DNA of 55,225 nucleotides. Origin: Rikenellaceae bacterium (GTDB taxonomy: Bacteria; Bacteroidota; Bacteroidia; Bacteroidales; Rikenellaceae). Of the stretch, positions 1 through 6,525 are shown in pieces (position 1 is the stretch's first letter; the number at the start of each line of letters is the position of its first letter). The stretch covers positions 1 through 55,225 of the forward strand of contig JAJBVT010000048.1 in NCBI GenBank assembly GCA_020859685.1, given 5' to 3'. Made by a program: the position numbers and the translations under genes. Below the pieces are notes generated by a model. It did no database searches. It worked only from the letters and a program-made list of their open reading frames with translations, and was not told the origin of the DNA.

Positions 1-74
1 GTACAATATTGATTGACTTTTCTAATCTCTTACCACTGTATACCCTCAGCATTCCTTCCCAAAACCCTTATTAA
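1..74 (+). CDS. 3' end of an unknown upstream gene
   Basis: A frame is open from base 3 to a TAA at 72-74, giving 23 residues that end in SQNPY. The stop overlaps the ATG of the ABC transporter gene by one base (TAATG), an arrangement typical of translationally coupled genes. The product cannot be recognised from so short a tail. The base composition is AT-rich like the genes that follow, so it probably belongs to the same operon. It could also be chance open sequence. Confidence 0.4.
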   Translation, partial: TILIDFSNLLPLYTLSIPSQNPY

Positions 75-1768
75 TGAAAATAGAATCGATAAAATTCTTT
101 GCCCGTTTTTTGAAAAAATATATAGCACATGAAGCACTCTTACTAATATTAATGCTTCTGGGTAGCGTGGCAGCACTTGCATCTCCCTTTGTACTTAAAA
201 TAATAATCGACGATGTATTCCCTTCCGGGAGTTTCACACTCCTTCTACAAGTTTTGGCGGTATACTTTGGTATATGCATATTACGGCTAGTGATAACATA
301 CGCTACTACCTATCTCTTCGAATGGGTAAGCAATCACCTGATGAAAGATATGCGTTTGTCTCTGTTCTCACACCTTATAAGGCTTCCCCTGGGGTTTTTC
401 GATAAAGAGAAAACAGGCGATGTTATACATAGGGTCAACAGCGAGGTCAATAGTATCCAAAACATTCTTACGGGTACCGTAATAAGGATTATAAACAGCC
501 TGTGTACCTTGTTGGGATTGACTGTTATGCTTTGCATACTTAATCTTAAATTGTTCCTTATATCACTTACGGTTTTTCCCTTCATATATATTAACACCCG
601 TTACTACCAACCTAAGATCCACCAAAATATTAAACGGGGTCGCCTTAAGGATTCGGAGATTCTGAGTTACCTAATGGAGCGATTCCGCAATATAAAATTG
701 CTTAAGAGTTATATGAGCTATGGTTATGAGGAGAAAAAGCTTCACGGACTAATCGACGAGCAAATAGATATAAATATTAAGAATGTCCGGTTATCGTCAA
801 TGACACGTACCATTTCAATGTTGCTCTCACTATTGGTACCTATAGTTATACTGCTTATAGGTGGTATGGATGTTATGGCAGGAGCCATGTCTATAGGGGT
901 GCTTGTGGCCTTTATACAATATACCAACCGGCTTTTCGAACCTATGCGCGACCTTATGGGGCTCTATTTCGATATGGTTAGGGCCGGGGTATCGATGGAC
1001 CGTGTTTACGAAGTTATATTATTATCTACGGAGAAAAGTGGGAAAGTGGAGTCGGTACTTGAAAAGGTAGTAGGCGGTGACCTTGAACTTTCCGGTGTAC
1101 ATTTTTCTTATGATAACACACCGGTACTGAAGGATATAAATATTATTTTTAGGCAGGGAAAAAAATATGCACTTATAGGTGAAAGCGGTTGCGGTAAAAG
1201 CACCATTATAAACCTTCTCTGCAAGTTTTATGCTCCGGATAGGGGTACAATAAAACTTTCGGGGAGAGATTCCGGGACTTTCGACCTTGAAACATGGCGG
1301 AGTAATCTTAACCTTGTCACACAGGACAATCACCTATTCCATGACACCATCAAGTCCAATATCATATATGCCAAAGAAAATGCGACCAATAATGAATTAA
1401 TAACAGCTTGCGCTTGGAGTAAAATCGACACCCATATTTCGAAGATGGAAAACGGATATGAATCGATCATTGGCGACCAGGGTGTAACATTGTCCGGAGG
1501 GCAGAGGCAAAGGATAGCCATTGCCCGTTCCGTACTAAAAAGCGGCGGTATCATCCTACTGGACGAGGCGACTTCGGCAATCGATTCGGAGACTGAAAAA
1601 GAGATTATAGAGAATTTATTCAGGGTCAACACTGGTAAAACTATAATTTTGGTCAGCCATCGCCTGAGTGCCATTCGGAATGTAGACGAAATAATATGTA
1701 TACGGGAAGGACGTATTGCCGAGACCGGAAGTCATGACCAGCTTATGGAGAAGAAAGGGTACTACTGA
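74..1768 (+). CDS. ABC exporter, fused permease and ATPase
   Basis: 564 residues with the standard half-exporter layout: an N-terminal six-helix transmembrane domain (about residues 15-310) and a C-terminal nucleotide-binding domain. Walker A GESGCGKST lies at about 369-377, the signature LSGGQ at about 473-477, Walker B IILLDEA follows, and the H-loop is in VSHRLS. The family (MsbA/LmrA-like) moves lipids, peptides or other hydrophobic compounds out of the cytoplasm as a homodimer. No C39 peptidase domain is present, so it does not process a leader itself. The gene is AT-rich compared with the rest of the window, starts inside the stop codon of an upstream frame, and is followed 23 bases later by two hydrolases and a sugar transferase on the same strand. 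That context suggests export of a glycolipid, lipid-linked or peptide product; the substrate is unknown. Confidence 0.9.
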   Translation: MKIESIKFFARFLKKYIAHEALLLILMLLGSVAALASPFVLKIIIDDVFPSGSFTLLLQVLAVYFGICILRLVITYATTYLFEWVSNHLMKDMRLSLFSHLIRLPLGFFDKEKTGDVIHRVNSEVNSIQNILTGTVIRIINSLCTLLGLTVMLCILNLKLFLISLTVFPFIYINTRYYQPKIHQNIKRGRLKDSEILSYLMERFRNIKLLKSYMSYGYEEKKLHGLIDEQIDINIKNVRLSSMTRTISMLLSLLVPIVILLIGGMDVMAGAMSIGVLVAFIQYTNRLFEPMRDLMGLYFDMVRAGVSMDRVYEVILLSTEKSGKVESVLEKVVGGDLELSGVHFSYDNTPVLKDINIIFRQGKKYALIGESGCGKSTIINLLCKFYAPDRGTIKLSGRDSGTFDLETWRSNLNLVTQDNHLFHDTIKSNIIYAKENATNNELITACAWSKIDTHISKMENGYESIIGDQGVTLSGGQRQRIAIARSVLKSGGIILLDEATSAIDSETEKEIIENLFRVNTGKTIILVSHRLSAIRNVDEIICIREGRIAETGSHDQLMEKKGYY

Positions 1769-1791
1769 AGATTATATAACGAACAGGTCCG

Positions 1792-2598
1792 ATGAAAGAA
1801 GAACAGGTTTTGATCAGGGAAGAACCGCAGCTATTCGGGATGGTATACAGTCCGGAAGTTGCTAACGGCCGGGGCGTTCTTATGATACATCCTTTCGGGG
1901 AAGAAAGGAAAAGTTCAGTGCGCATACTTGTGATGATGGCGAAAGCCCTGTGCAGAGAAGGTTTTAGCGTAATGCTGTTTGACCTGTGCGGTCACGGAGA
2001 TAGTTCCTATGATATGGAAGAAGGTGGTATATGTGCCTGGATGGAAGATATCAGGGATGCAGCGGCTTATTTATGTCGGCTAAGCGGAATGGACAGAGTA
2101 TCACTGGTTGGACTTAGATTCGGTTCCTATCTTGCGTCGTTATTCGCCTCACAAAGCGAGAATATTGAAAGGCTAATATTACTCGAACCCGTTACCGAGC
2201 CTACTAAATACCTAAGAAAATCTCTTCGTAGTAAATTAGTTAAAGAGCTGATAACTGTAGGCGCGATTTCCTCTAACCGCGCCCAGTTGATTTCGGGTCT
2301 TAAAAATGATATAACAGTCGATTTTGACGGGTATGCAATAACCGGAAATTTCTATAAGGAACTGGAAAAATATGAAACTGATCATATTTTCGGAGACTTG
2401 GGGAAGAACACAAGACCTGTCTCTGTGGTTACTATGACACGGTCATCGCGTAACGCAATAATATCACTGGACCTGACCAGCCGATTTCCGGATACAGTGA
2501 TCGGACATATCGAAGCACCGGCCTTCTGGGAAAAAATAGATTACACACCACTTGATGAATTGAATTCATTAATCGTAGAAATATTGAGCAATGCCTGA
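1792..2598 (+). CDS. alpha/beta hydrolase with Arg at the nucleophile elbow (exosortase-hydrolase-2-like)
   Basis: 268 residues with the alpha/beta hydrolase core: an oxyanion strand near VLMIHPFGEE, then LFDLCGHGDS, and the nucleophile elbow in VGLRFGS. The elbow reads G-L-R-F-G, so the usual Ser of GxSxG is replaced by Arg. From memory, the 'exosortase A system-associated hydrolase 2' family (TIGR03101) has a similar GLRxG elbow and is paired with a second hydrolase, as here; this assignment needs a profile search. The stop codon overlaps the start of the next hydrolase by 8 bases, so the two are almost certainly co-translated. The altered elbow suggests either a non-hydrolytic role or acyl handling by another residue. 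Function unknown; membership in the fold is well supported. Confidence 0.75.
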   Translation: MKEEQVLIREEPQLFGMVYSPEVANGRGVLMIHPFGEERKSSVRILVMMAKALCREGFSVMLFDLCGHGDSSYDMEEGGICAWMEDIRDAAAYLCRLSGMDRVSLVGLRFGSYLASLFASQSENIERLILLEPVTEPTKYLRKSLRSKLVKELITVGAISSNRAQLISGLKNDITVDFDGYAITGNFYKELEKYETDHIFGDLGKNTRPVSVVTMTRSSRNAIISLDLTSRFPDTVIGHIEAPAFWEKIDYTPLDELNSLIVEILSNA

Positions 2599-3442
2599 TC
2601 TGTTTTCCATAAAGTGCGACAGTGAGTATATCCACGGTATCATAGATATCCCGGATGCAACGGCTACCGGTCATACCGGGAAAGCTTTTATTTTCCTACA
2701 TGGAGCCGGTGGTCACCGGACCGGTCCACACGATATGCTATCCATGTTTTCCGCTAGACTTGCATGTGCCGGTTATTATTGCATCCGGTTTGATCACAGG
2801 GGATGGGGATACAGTGGTGAGGACAATATATACCACGACCACCGTACTATAATAGAAGAGGTCGACCTGATAAGGGAATATATAAAAAGTAAGTATGGAG
2901 TAGATTATATAGCCCTGCTGGGTATCTGTTCCGGTGCAAAGATTGCTCTTTTTTATGCTAAAACTACAGTAAAGCCCGTTAGAGGATTGGTAATGCTATC
3001 CAGTTCCGCACTAAGGAATGATGAAAAAGGTACGGAAGTAAAGATCAAAGAATTGGGAATGAATAGCCAGACTTACATTGCCAAAGTTTTCCGGCGGGAA
3101 ACATGGAAAAAATTATTCTCTGGAGAAATAAATTATAGGAAAATTATATCTACCGTATTAGGGCCGCTAAAGTCCCGTAAAAGGATCAAAAAAACAGTGT
3201 ATCATAATTCTAAACAACACCTCTCATTTGAAAACCTCAAAGGCCCCGTATTGGTCATTCAGGCTGAAAAAGATCCCGAAACATTAACGGCTTTGCCGCA
3301 GATAGAGAAATTGCTTTCCCGTCACAATGTAGATCATGAATCTCATATTATTAAAGGGGCTAACCATAGTTTCTATTCTATCAAATGGAAAAATGAGGTA
3401 TATAATTTAATTAATGATTGGATTTATACAAAGATGATATGA
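2591..3442 (+). CDS. alpha/beta hydrolase with Cys nucleophile elbow (exosortase-hydrolase-1-like)
   Basis: 283 residues. FIFLHGAGGHRTGP carries the HG oxyanion motif, RFDHRGWGYS follows, and the elbow is LLGICSGAKIAL. The central residue of the elbow is Cys, not Ser. A C-terminal catalytic Asp/His pair is plausible around QAEKDPE and GANHSF. From memory, the 'exosortase A system-associated hydrolase 1' family (TIGR03100) also has a Cys elbow and travels with hydrolase 2. No exosortase is visible in this window. The gene starts 8 bases inside its partner, and its stop shares ATGA with the next gene's start. A role in acyl or thioester transfer linked to the neighbouring transporter and glycan-lipid enzyme is an inference. 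Confidence 0.75.
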   Translation: MPDLFSIKCDSEYIHGIIDIPDATATGHTGKAFIFLHGAGGHRTGPHDMLSMFSARLACAGYYCIRFDHRGWGYSGEDNIYHDHRTIIEEVDLIREYIKSKYGVDYIALLGICSGAKIALFYAKTTVKPVRGLVMLSSSALRNDEKGTEVKIKELGMNSQTYIAKVFRRETWKKLFSGEINYRKIISTVLGPLKSRKRIKKTVYHNSKQHLSFENLKGPVLVIQAEKDPETLTALPQIEKLLSRHNVDHESHIIKGANHSFYSIKWKNEVYNLINDWIYTKMI

Positions 3443-3996
3443 ACCGTATTCTTGCAGCCTGCTTATTGCTGCTTTTTTCCCCCTTTCTTATATACATCAT
3501 TATTTGCATCAGGCTTGGAAGTACCGGTCCGGTTTTTTTTCGTCAGGTAAGGGTTGGCAAAGACCGTAAGCCGTTTGTTATATATAAATTTCGAACAATG
3601 TACCATGATCCACATAGTACAGGAATGGTATTGACTATTAAAAATGATAACAGGATAACTTCTTTCGGCAAAAAACTCAGAAAATACAAACTTGATGAGT
3701 TGCCCCAGCTATGGAACATAATCAAAGGTGACATGAATTGGGTGGGCATGCGCCCGGAGCAGGAATATTTTGTAGAAAGACTTATCGAGACAGACCCCCT
3801 GTATGAATCTTTATTTTCGATAAAACCCGGCTTGACGTCATTGGGAGTAATAAAGTATGGCTATGCCGTCGATATAGAAGAAATGGCCTTACGTGCCCGT
3901 TATGATTTTTTTTATATTAATCATCAATCGTTAAAAATTAAATTTTATAAATTACTGGAATCAGTTAAGATTATTTATAGACGAGTCGGACGATGA
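3439..3996 (+). CDS. undecaprenyl-phosphate phosphoglycosyl transferase, small (PglC-like)
   Basis: 185 residues from the ATG at 3439, which overlaps the preceding stop as ATGA; an upstream TTG at 3418 in the same frame is less likely. The protein begins with one hydrophobic segment (about residues 3-25), followed by the bacterial sugar transferase signature GPVFFRQVRVG, KFRTM, the DE dyad in LDELPQLWNIIKG and VGMRPE. Small monotopic enzymes of this type transfer a sugar-1-phosphate from a UDP-sugar to undecaprenyl phosphate, the first committed step of many glycan pathways. It is the last intact gene of the AT-rich block. Which sugar it uses cannot be told. The association with an ABC exporter suggests a lipid-linked glycan or glycoconjugate pathway. 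Confidence 0.85.
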   Translation: MNRILAACLLLLFSPFLIYIIICIRLGSTGPVFFRQVRVGKDRKPFVIYKFRTMYHDPHSTGMVLTIKNDNRITSFGKKLRKYKLDELPQLWNIIKGDMNWVGMRPEQEYFVERLIETDPLYESLFSIKPGLTSLGVIKYGYAVDIEEMALRARYDFFYINHQSLKIKFYKLLESVKIIYRRVGR

Positions 3997-4016
3997 AATC
4001 AATAATAATTTGGATT

Positions 4017-4024
4017 TAACTTTG
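4017..4024 (+). promoter_or_regulatory. possible -7 element before the decayed gene
   Basis: TAACTTTG matches the Bacteroidetes -7 consensus TAnnTTTG exactly, but no TTG lies about 20 bases upstream. It precedes the coding remnant that follows. Weak evidence. Confidence 0.25.
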
Positions 4025-4089
4025 TACTATGCACCCTAACTAATAAAAGCTATTTAACTATCATTCTATTAATTAAGCAAATATAGTCT

Positions 4090-4459
4090 GCCGCAAACTC
4101 GAGTGCAGATTTGAAGAAAGTTGCCGAGTTTACGGACTAGATCGGTCTCGAATATGAGCGAACTTCTCCTACAAACATTTGAGGTTCTTACCTTGGTCAA
4201 TCGAACATTCAGCATCGTGAAATGAAACCTATCTTCGCCGGGTTACTCAACAACGCCACTAGTAAATCCACACTTCGGCCGAAATCTTATTGGACGCTCA
4301 TTCACAATTAAATTATAATATCCCAATACTCGAACCGCTTGGTATTAATTACCGTGCTGTTCCAAATTTTTTGACAAAATAATTATTAAGCAACTTAAAC
4401 TCTTGTTCAAAAATACGATAAATTTTGACCAGCGGCAGAATCGTAAAAAAAACGCTTAA
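4090..4459 (+). pseudogene. decayed coding remnant, family unknown
   Basis: The 496-base stretch between the sugar transferase and tRNA-Leu has no intact gene but shows protein-like segments in succession. Frame 4090 reads AANSSADLKKVAEFTD, a TAG, GLEYERTSPTN, a TGA, then LGQSNIQHREMKPIFAGLLN up to a stop. A shift of frame then gives IPILEPLGINYRAVPNFLTK, and a further shift gives KQLKLLFKNTINFDQ up to a TAA at 4457-4459. Two stops plus two frame changes in otherwise protein-like sequence suggest an old, degraded gene of the AT-rich island. I do not recognise the family. The segments could be chance, so confidence is modest. Confidence 0.35.
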
Positions 4460-4484
4460 AGGCTGTTTTACAGCCAATTAAGCG
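4445..4484 (-). terminator. Rho-independent terminator of tRNA-Leu(CAG)
   Basis: Read on the minus strand, a long hairpin (CGCTTAA paired with TTAAGCG, inner stem GGCTG/CAGCC) is followed by eight T residues. It lies just downstream of the tRNA. Confidence 0.8.
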
Positions 4485-4492
4485 TAATTCTG

Positions 4493-4576
4493 TGCCCAGA
4501 AAAGGACTCGAACCTTCACGTCATCACTGACACTCGCCCCTGAAACGAGCGCGTCTACCGATTTCGCCATCTGGGC
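4493..4576 (-). tRNA. tRNA-Leu(CAG)
   Basis: An 84-base cloverleaf on the minus strand. The acceptor stem GCCCAGA pairs with TCTGGGC and is followed by discriminator A. The D-arm carries the conserved GGTAGAC, the T-arm GGTTCGAGTCC, and a long variable arm marks the Leu class. The anticodon stem CTCGT/GCGAG encloses TTCAGGG, so the anticodon is CAG (reads CUG). The CCA end is not encoded. It sits at the border between the AT-rich block and GC-rich DNA, where tRNA genes often serve as integration points, but no attachment-site duplicate is visible. Confidence 0.95.
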
Positions 4577-4757
4577 ATGGTGCGGTTTTGGTGTGGCAAA
4601 GATAATAAAAATTCTAATTCCCGGCGTAAGGCCCCTTTTATTTATAATTTTTTCATCCTTCAATTCCGCTTTTACCGACCCGCACCGTATTCAGCGCTCC
4701 ACGGCAGGCGAAGATTATGGTCGGTTCCGTTCGGGTAAAGTCTCGGTACCGCCCCTT

Positions 4758-4792
4758 AAATAAAGCGCCGTTCCCGTCAGAGGAAACGGCGC
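4758..4792 (-). terminator. terminator of the regulator operon
   Basis: An inverted repeat GCGCCGTT/AACGGCGC (4765-4772 and 4785-4792) is followed on the minus strand by TTTATTTAA. It lies 26 bases past the stop of the winged-helix gene. Confidence 0.65.
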
Positions 4793-4818
4793 CCGGCTGA
4801 AACGGCGACGGTAGCCGT

Positions 4819-5103
4819 TCAGAGTTTCAGGTAGGATTTCAGGTCCTCCACATATTGCGCGAAGGCCTTCCTTCCCGTGTCGGAGATGCGGCACACCGTC
4901 CGGGGCATCTTGCCCCTGAAGGTCTTTTCGATATCCACATACCCGGCTTTGGCCAGTTTGTCGAGCTGGATGCTGAGGTTGCCGGAAGTCGCCCCGGTCT
5001 GCTCTTTGATGTAAACGAAGTCGGCCTCCTCCACCCCTATCAGCAGGGACATCACGGCCAGCCGTAGTTCGGAGTGCAGTAACGGGTCCAGTCCCTTGAA
5101 CAT
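4819..5103 (-). CDS. winged-helix transcriptional regulator (HTH_34 type)
   Basis: 94 residues forming one winged-helix DNA-binding domain. HSELRLAVMSLLI is helix 1, EQTGATSGNLSIQLDKL is the helix-turn-helix with the recognition helix, and GYVDIEKTFRGKMPRT is the wing. The pattern matches PF13601 (MarR/ArsR-like) regulators, which are small dimeric repressors without a separate effector domain. It is the third gene of an operon with a DUF2141 protein and a membrane protein; only two bases separate it from the latter. The palindromes in the operon promoter (6223-6245) are a natural candidate for autoregulation, but that link is inferred. Confidence 0.85.
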   Translation of the reverse strand: MFKGLDPLLHSELRLAVMSLLIGVEEADFVYIKEQTGATSGNLSIQLDKLAKAGYVDIEKTFRGKMPRTVCRISDTGRKAFAQYVEDLKSYLKL

Positions 5104-5105
5104 GG

Positions 5106-5702
5106 TCAGGAATTTTGTGCGTTGAGTTTCCTGCCCTGTGCGTTCATTATATGACCCGGGACGACCATCGTCACCGCCACTATAAGGGCGAACACCAATA
5201 TCTGGTCCCAGCTCGCATTGAAGAAGGGCAGGGCGAACGAGAGGACTATTCCCACGAAACCCATTACCGCCACATATTTCAACTTTATAGCCATCCCCGT
5301 TACGGCCGTTCCGGTATTGATAAGAAGGGCTTCGATAAAGAGTATCTGGGAGACCATGCCGAAAATCGAAGCGAGGGAGACAAGAACCGCGGTGAAACCC
5401 ACCCCTTTCCAGATGTAACCTACCACTTCGTCCGTATAAGTGGTGACCGTTTTTTCACTCCTGCGCCGGGCAAGAAACATCCCCGCGGCGCCGAGCGGGA
5501 TTATCCCGAACCATAGGAAGTTCCAGTCCGCATTACCGGTACGGGTCACCATAAGCCATACGGCTATGGAGACGGCTACCGTGGCATAACCCCACACTAT
5601 AAACGGCATCCCGGCATAACGTTCGAACCTCCGTTGTGTATTCCGTAACATGCGGGCTATAAGCTCCAGGCTCTCCTGCCCCGTAATCTGCCTCTCTTCC
5701 AT
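5106..5702 (-). CDS. integral membrane protein of unknown function
   Basis: 198 residues. A charged N-terminus (EERQITGQESLELIARML) resembles a short cytoplasmic helix, and is followed by about five hydrophobic segments including FIVWGYATVAVSIAVWLMV, FLWFGIIPLGAAGMFLA and ILVFALIVAVTMVVPG. No catalytic motif is visible. The pairing of a small winged-helix regulator with a multi-helix membrane protein of this shape is common in Bacteroidetes. The gene lies between the DUF2141 gene (18 bases upstream) and the regulator (2 bases downstream), in one operon. Its role is unknown; it may sense or respond to envelope conditions. Confidence 0.75.
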   Translation of the reverse strand: MEERQITGQESLELIARMLRNTQRRFERYAGMPFIVWGYATVAVSIAVWLMVTRTGNADWNFLWFGIIPLGAAGMFLARRRSEKTVTTYTDEVVGYIWKGVGFTAVLVSLASIFGMVSQILFIEALLINTGTAVTGMAIKLKYVAVMGFVGIVLSFALPFFNASWDQILVFALIVAVTMVVPGHIMNAQGRKLNAQNS

Positions 5703-5720
5703 TGCACTCGATTTTATCCG

Positions 5721-6176
5721 TTATAAATAGGTCATGGTCAGCCTTACCTCCTGCTCCCCGCCGGTAACGGTGAGGGTGGGGATTATCTCCCCGACGCCGG
5801 TAACGAACCCTTCCCGCGGCATCATATTCTCACCCAGGTCCATCCTGCGGTTACCGTTCTCGTCGTGGAACAGATAGAGGTAGAGTTTTTCGCCCTCCGG
5901 GAGACCTTCGATTTTAAATTCCGTTCCGTCGGTAGAACTCTCTTCCATAGCCGCGTACACGATTACCGAACTCCACTCGACACTCCCGGGGTCGAACCGG
6001 CTCCAGTCCCTCCGGGTCATATCTTCCCGCATCACCGCCAGCATTACATTCCCCTCGCCGGAACGCAGCCCATCCACTTTGATATCTACCGTGGCTGATT
6101 CCCGGGCGGACACCGCTGCTGCCGAACCCATAAGGAATATTCCCGTAACCGCCGCAAAAATAGTCATCTTTTTCAT
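5721..6176 (-). CDS. DUF2141 secreted protein
   Basis: 151 residues from the ATG at 6176; a TTG nine bases upstream is in frame but less likely. It has an N-terminal signal peptide (KKMTIFAAVTGIFLMGSAAAVSA) and a single beta-rich domain. KLYLYLFHDENGNRRMD and the later PREGFV match DUF2141 (PF09912), a transthyretin-like periplasmic or secreted domain of unknown function. It is the first gene of the three-gene operon and follows a strong Bacteroidetes promoter with palindromic sites. The acidic HDENGNRRMD loop could bind a metal ion; this is speculation. Confidence 0.85.
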   Translation of the reverse strand: MKKMTIFAAVTGIFLMGSAAAVSARESATVDIKVDGLRSGEGNVMLAVMREDMTRRDWSRFDPGSVEWSSVIVYAAMEESSTDGTEFKIEGLPEGEKLYLYLFHDENGNRRMDLGENMMPREGFVTGVGEIIPTLTVTGGEQEVRLTMTYL

Positions 6177-6217
6177 AGTCGTCAATTTTAAATTAGTTTA
6201 TGGTTTTAATTACACTG

Positions 6218-6248
6218 CAAACATAAACAAGTTTATTTTATAAACCAA
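6218..6248 (-). promoter_or_regulatory. promoter of the DUF2141-regulator operon with operator-like palindromes
   Basis: On the minus strand a TTG (6248-6246) is separated by exactly 20 bases from TATGTTTG (6225-6218), a perfect match to the Bacteroidetes -33/-7 pattern. The spacer consists of alternating half-sites GTTTAT and ATAAAC: a 14-bp palindrome at 6223-6236 (ATAAAC-AA-GTTTAT) and an overlapping one at 6231-6245 (GTTTAT-TTT-ATAAAC). A bound dimer would cover the polymerase site, so repression, possibly by the operon's own regulator, is likely. Confidence 0.75.
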
Positions 6249-6280
6249 ATATTGTGCAATCTTTTTTTACTTTTAACGAA

Positions 6281-6364
6281 AGGTAACTATCTACAATTTT
6301 ACACTACTGATTTTAGCGGCCCGCCGCCCAGCCCCCGGCTGGCCGCACGTCTGTAAAGCAGACG
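6281..6364. repeat. dispersed intergenic repeat, copy 1
   Basis: About 84 bases that align at roughly 80% identity with 47363-47446. Shared blocks are AGGTAACTAT, CACTACT, GCCCCCGGC and GGCCGCACGTCTG. The right end forms a hairpin CGTCTG...CAGACG. The stretch 6177-6525 holds only this repeat, the operon promoter and the following terminator. Confidence 0.8.
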
Positions 6365-6429
6365 CGATATAATTTACCTAATTAAAATCATCTCACCCGC
6401 GGCAAAGTCGCCACCTCGGGAAACGCCCG

Positions 6430-6461
6430 AAAAAACAGCCCGGCCTTCGCGAAGGCCGGGC
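6430..6461 (-). terminator. terminator downstream of the GH28 gene
   Basis: A strong hairpin with arms GCCCGGCCTTC and GAAGGCCGGGC (6438-6461) is followed on the minus strand by a short spacer and TTTTTT. It lies 65 bases past the GH28 stop. Confidence 0.8.
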
Positions 6462-6525
6462 AGAGTCAGAGAATAAGGGGTTATATACCGGCACGGAGGC
6501 CGGAAAATATCTGTCGGTTAAAAGT

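Noticed and set aside
4493-4576. Integrase attachment site duplicated from tRNA-Leu(CAG)
   Set aside because: No second copy of the tRNA 3' end or an integrase gene is visible in the window.
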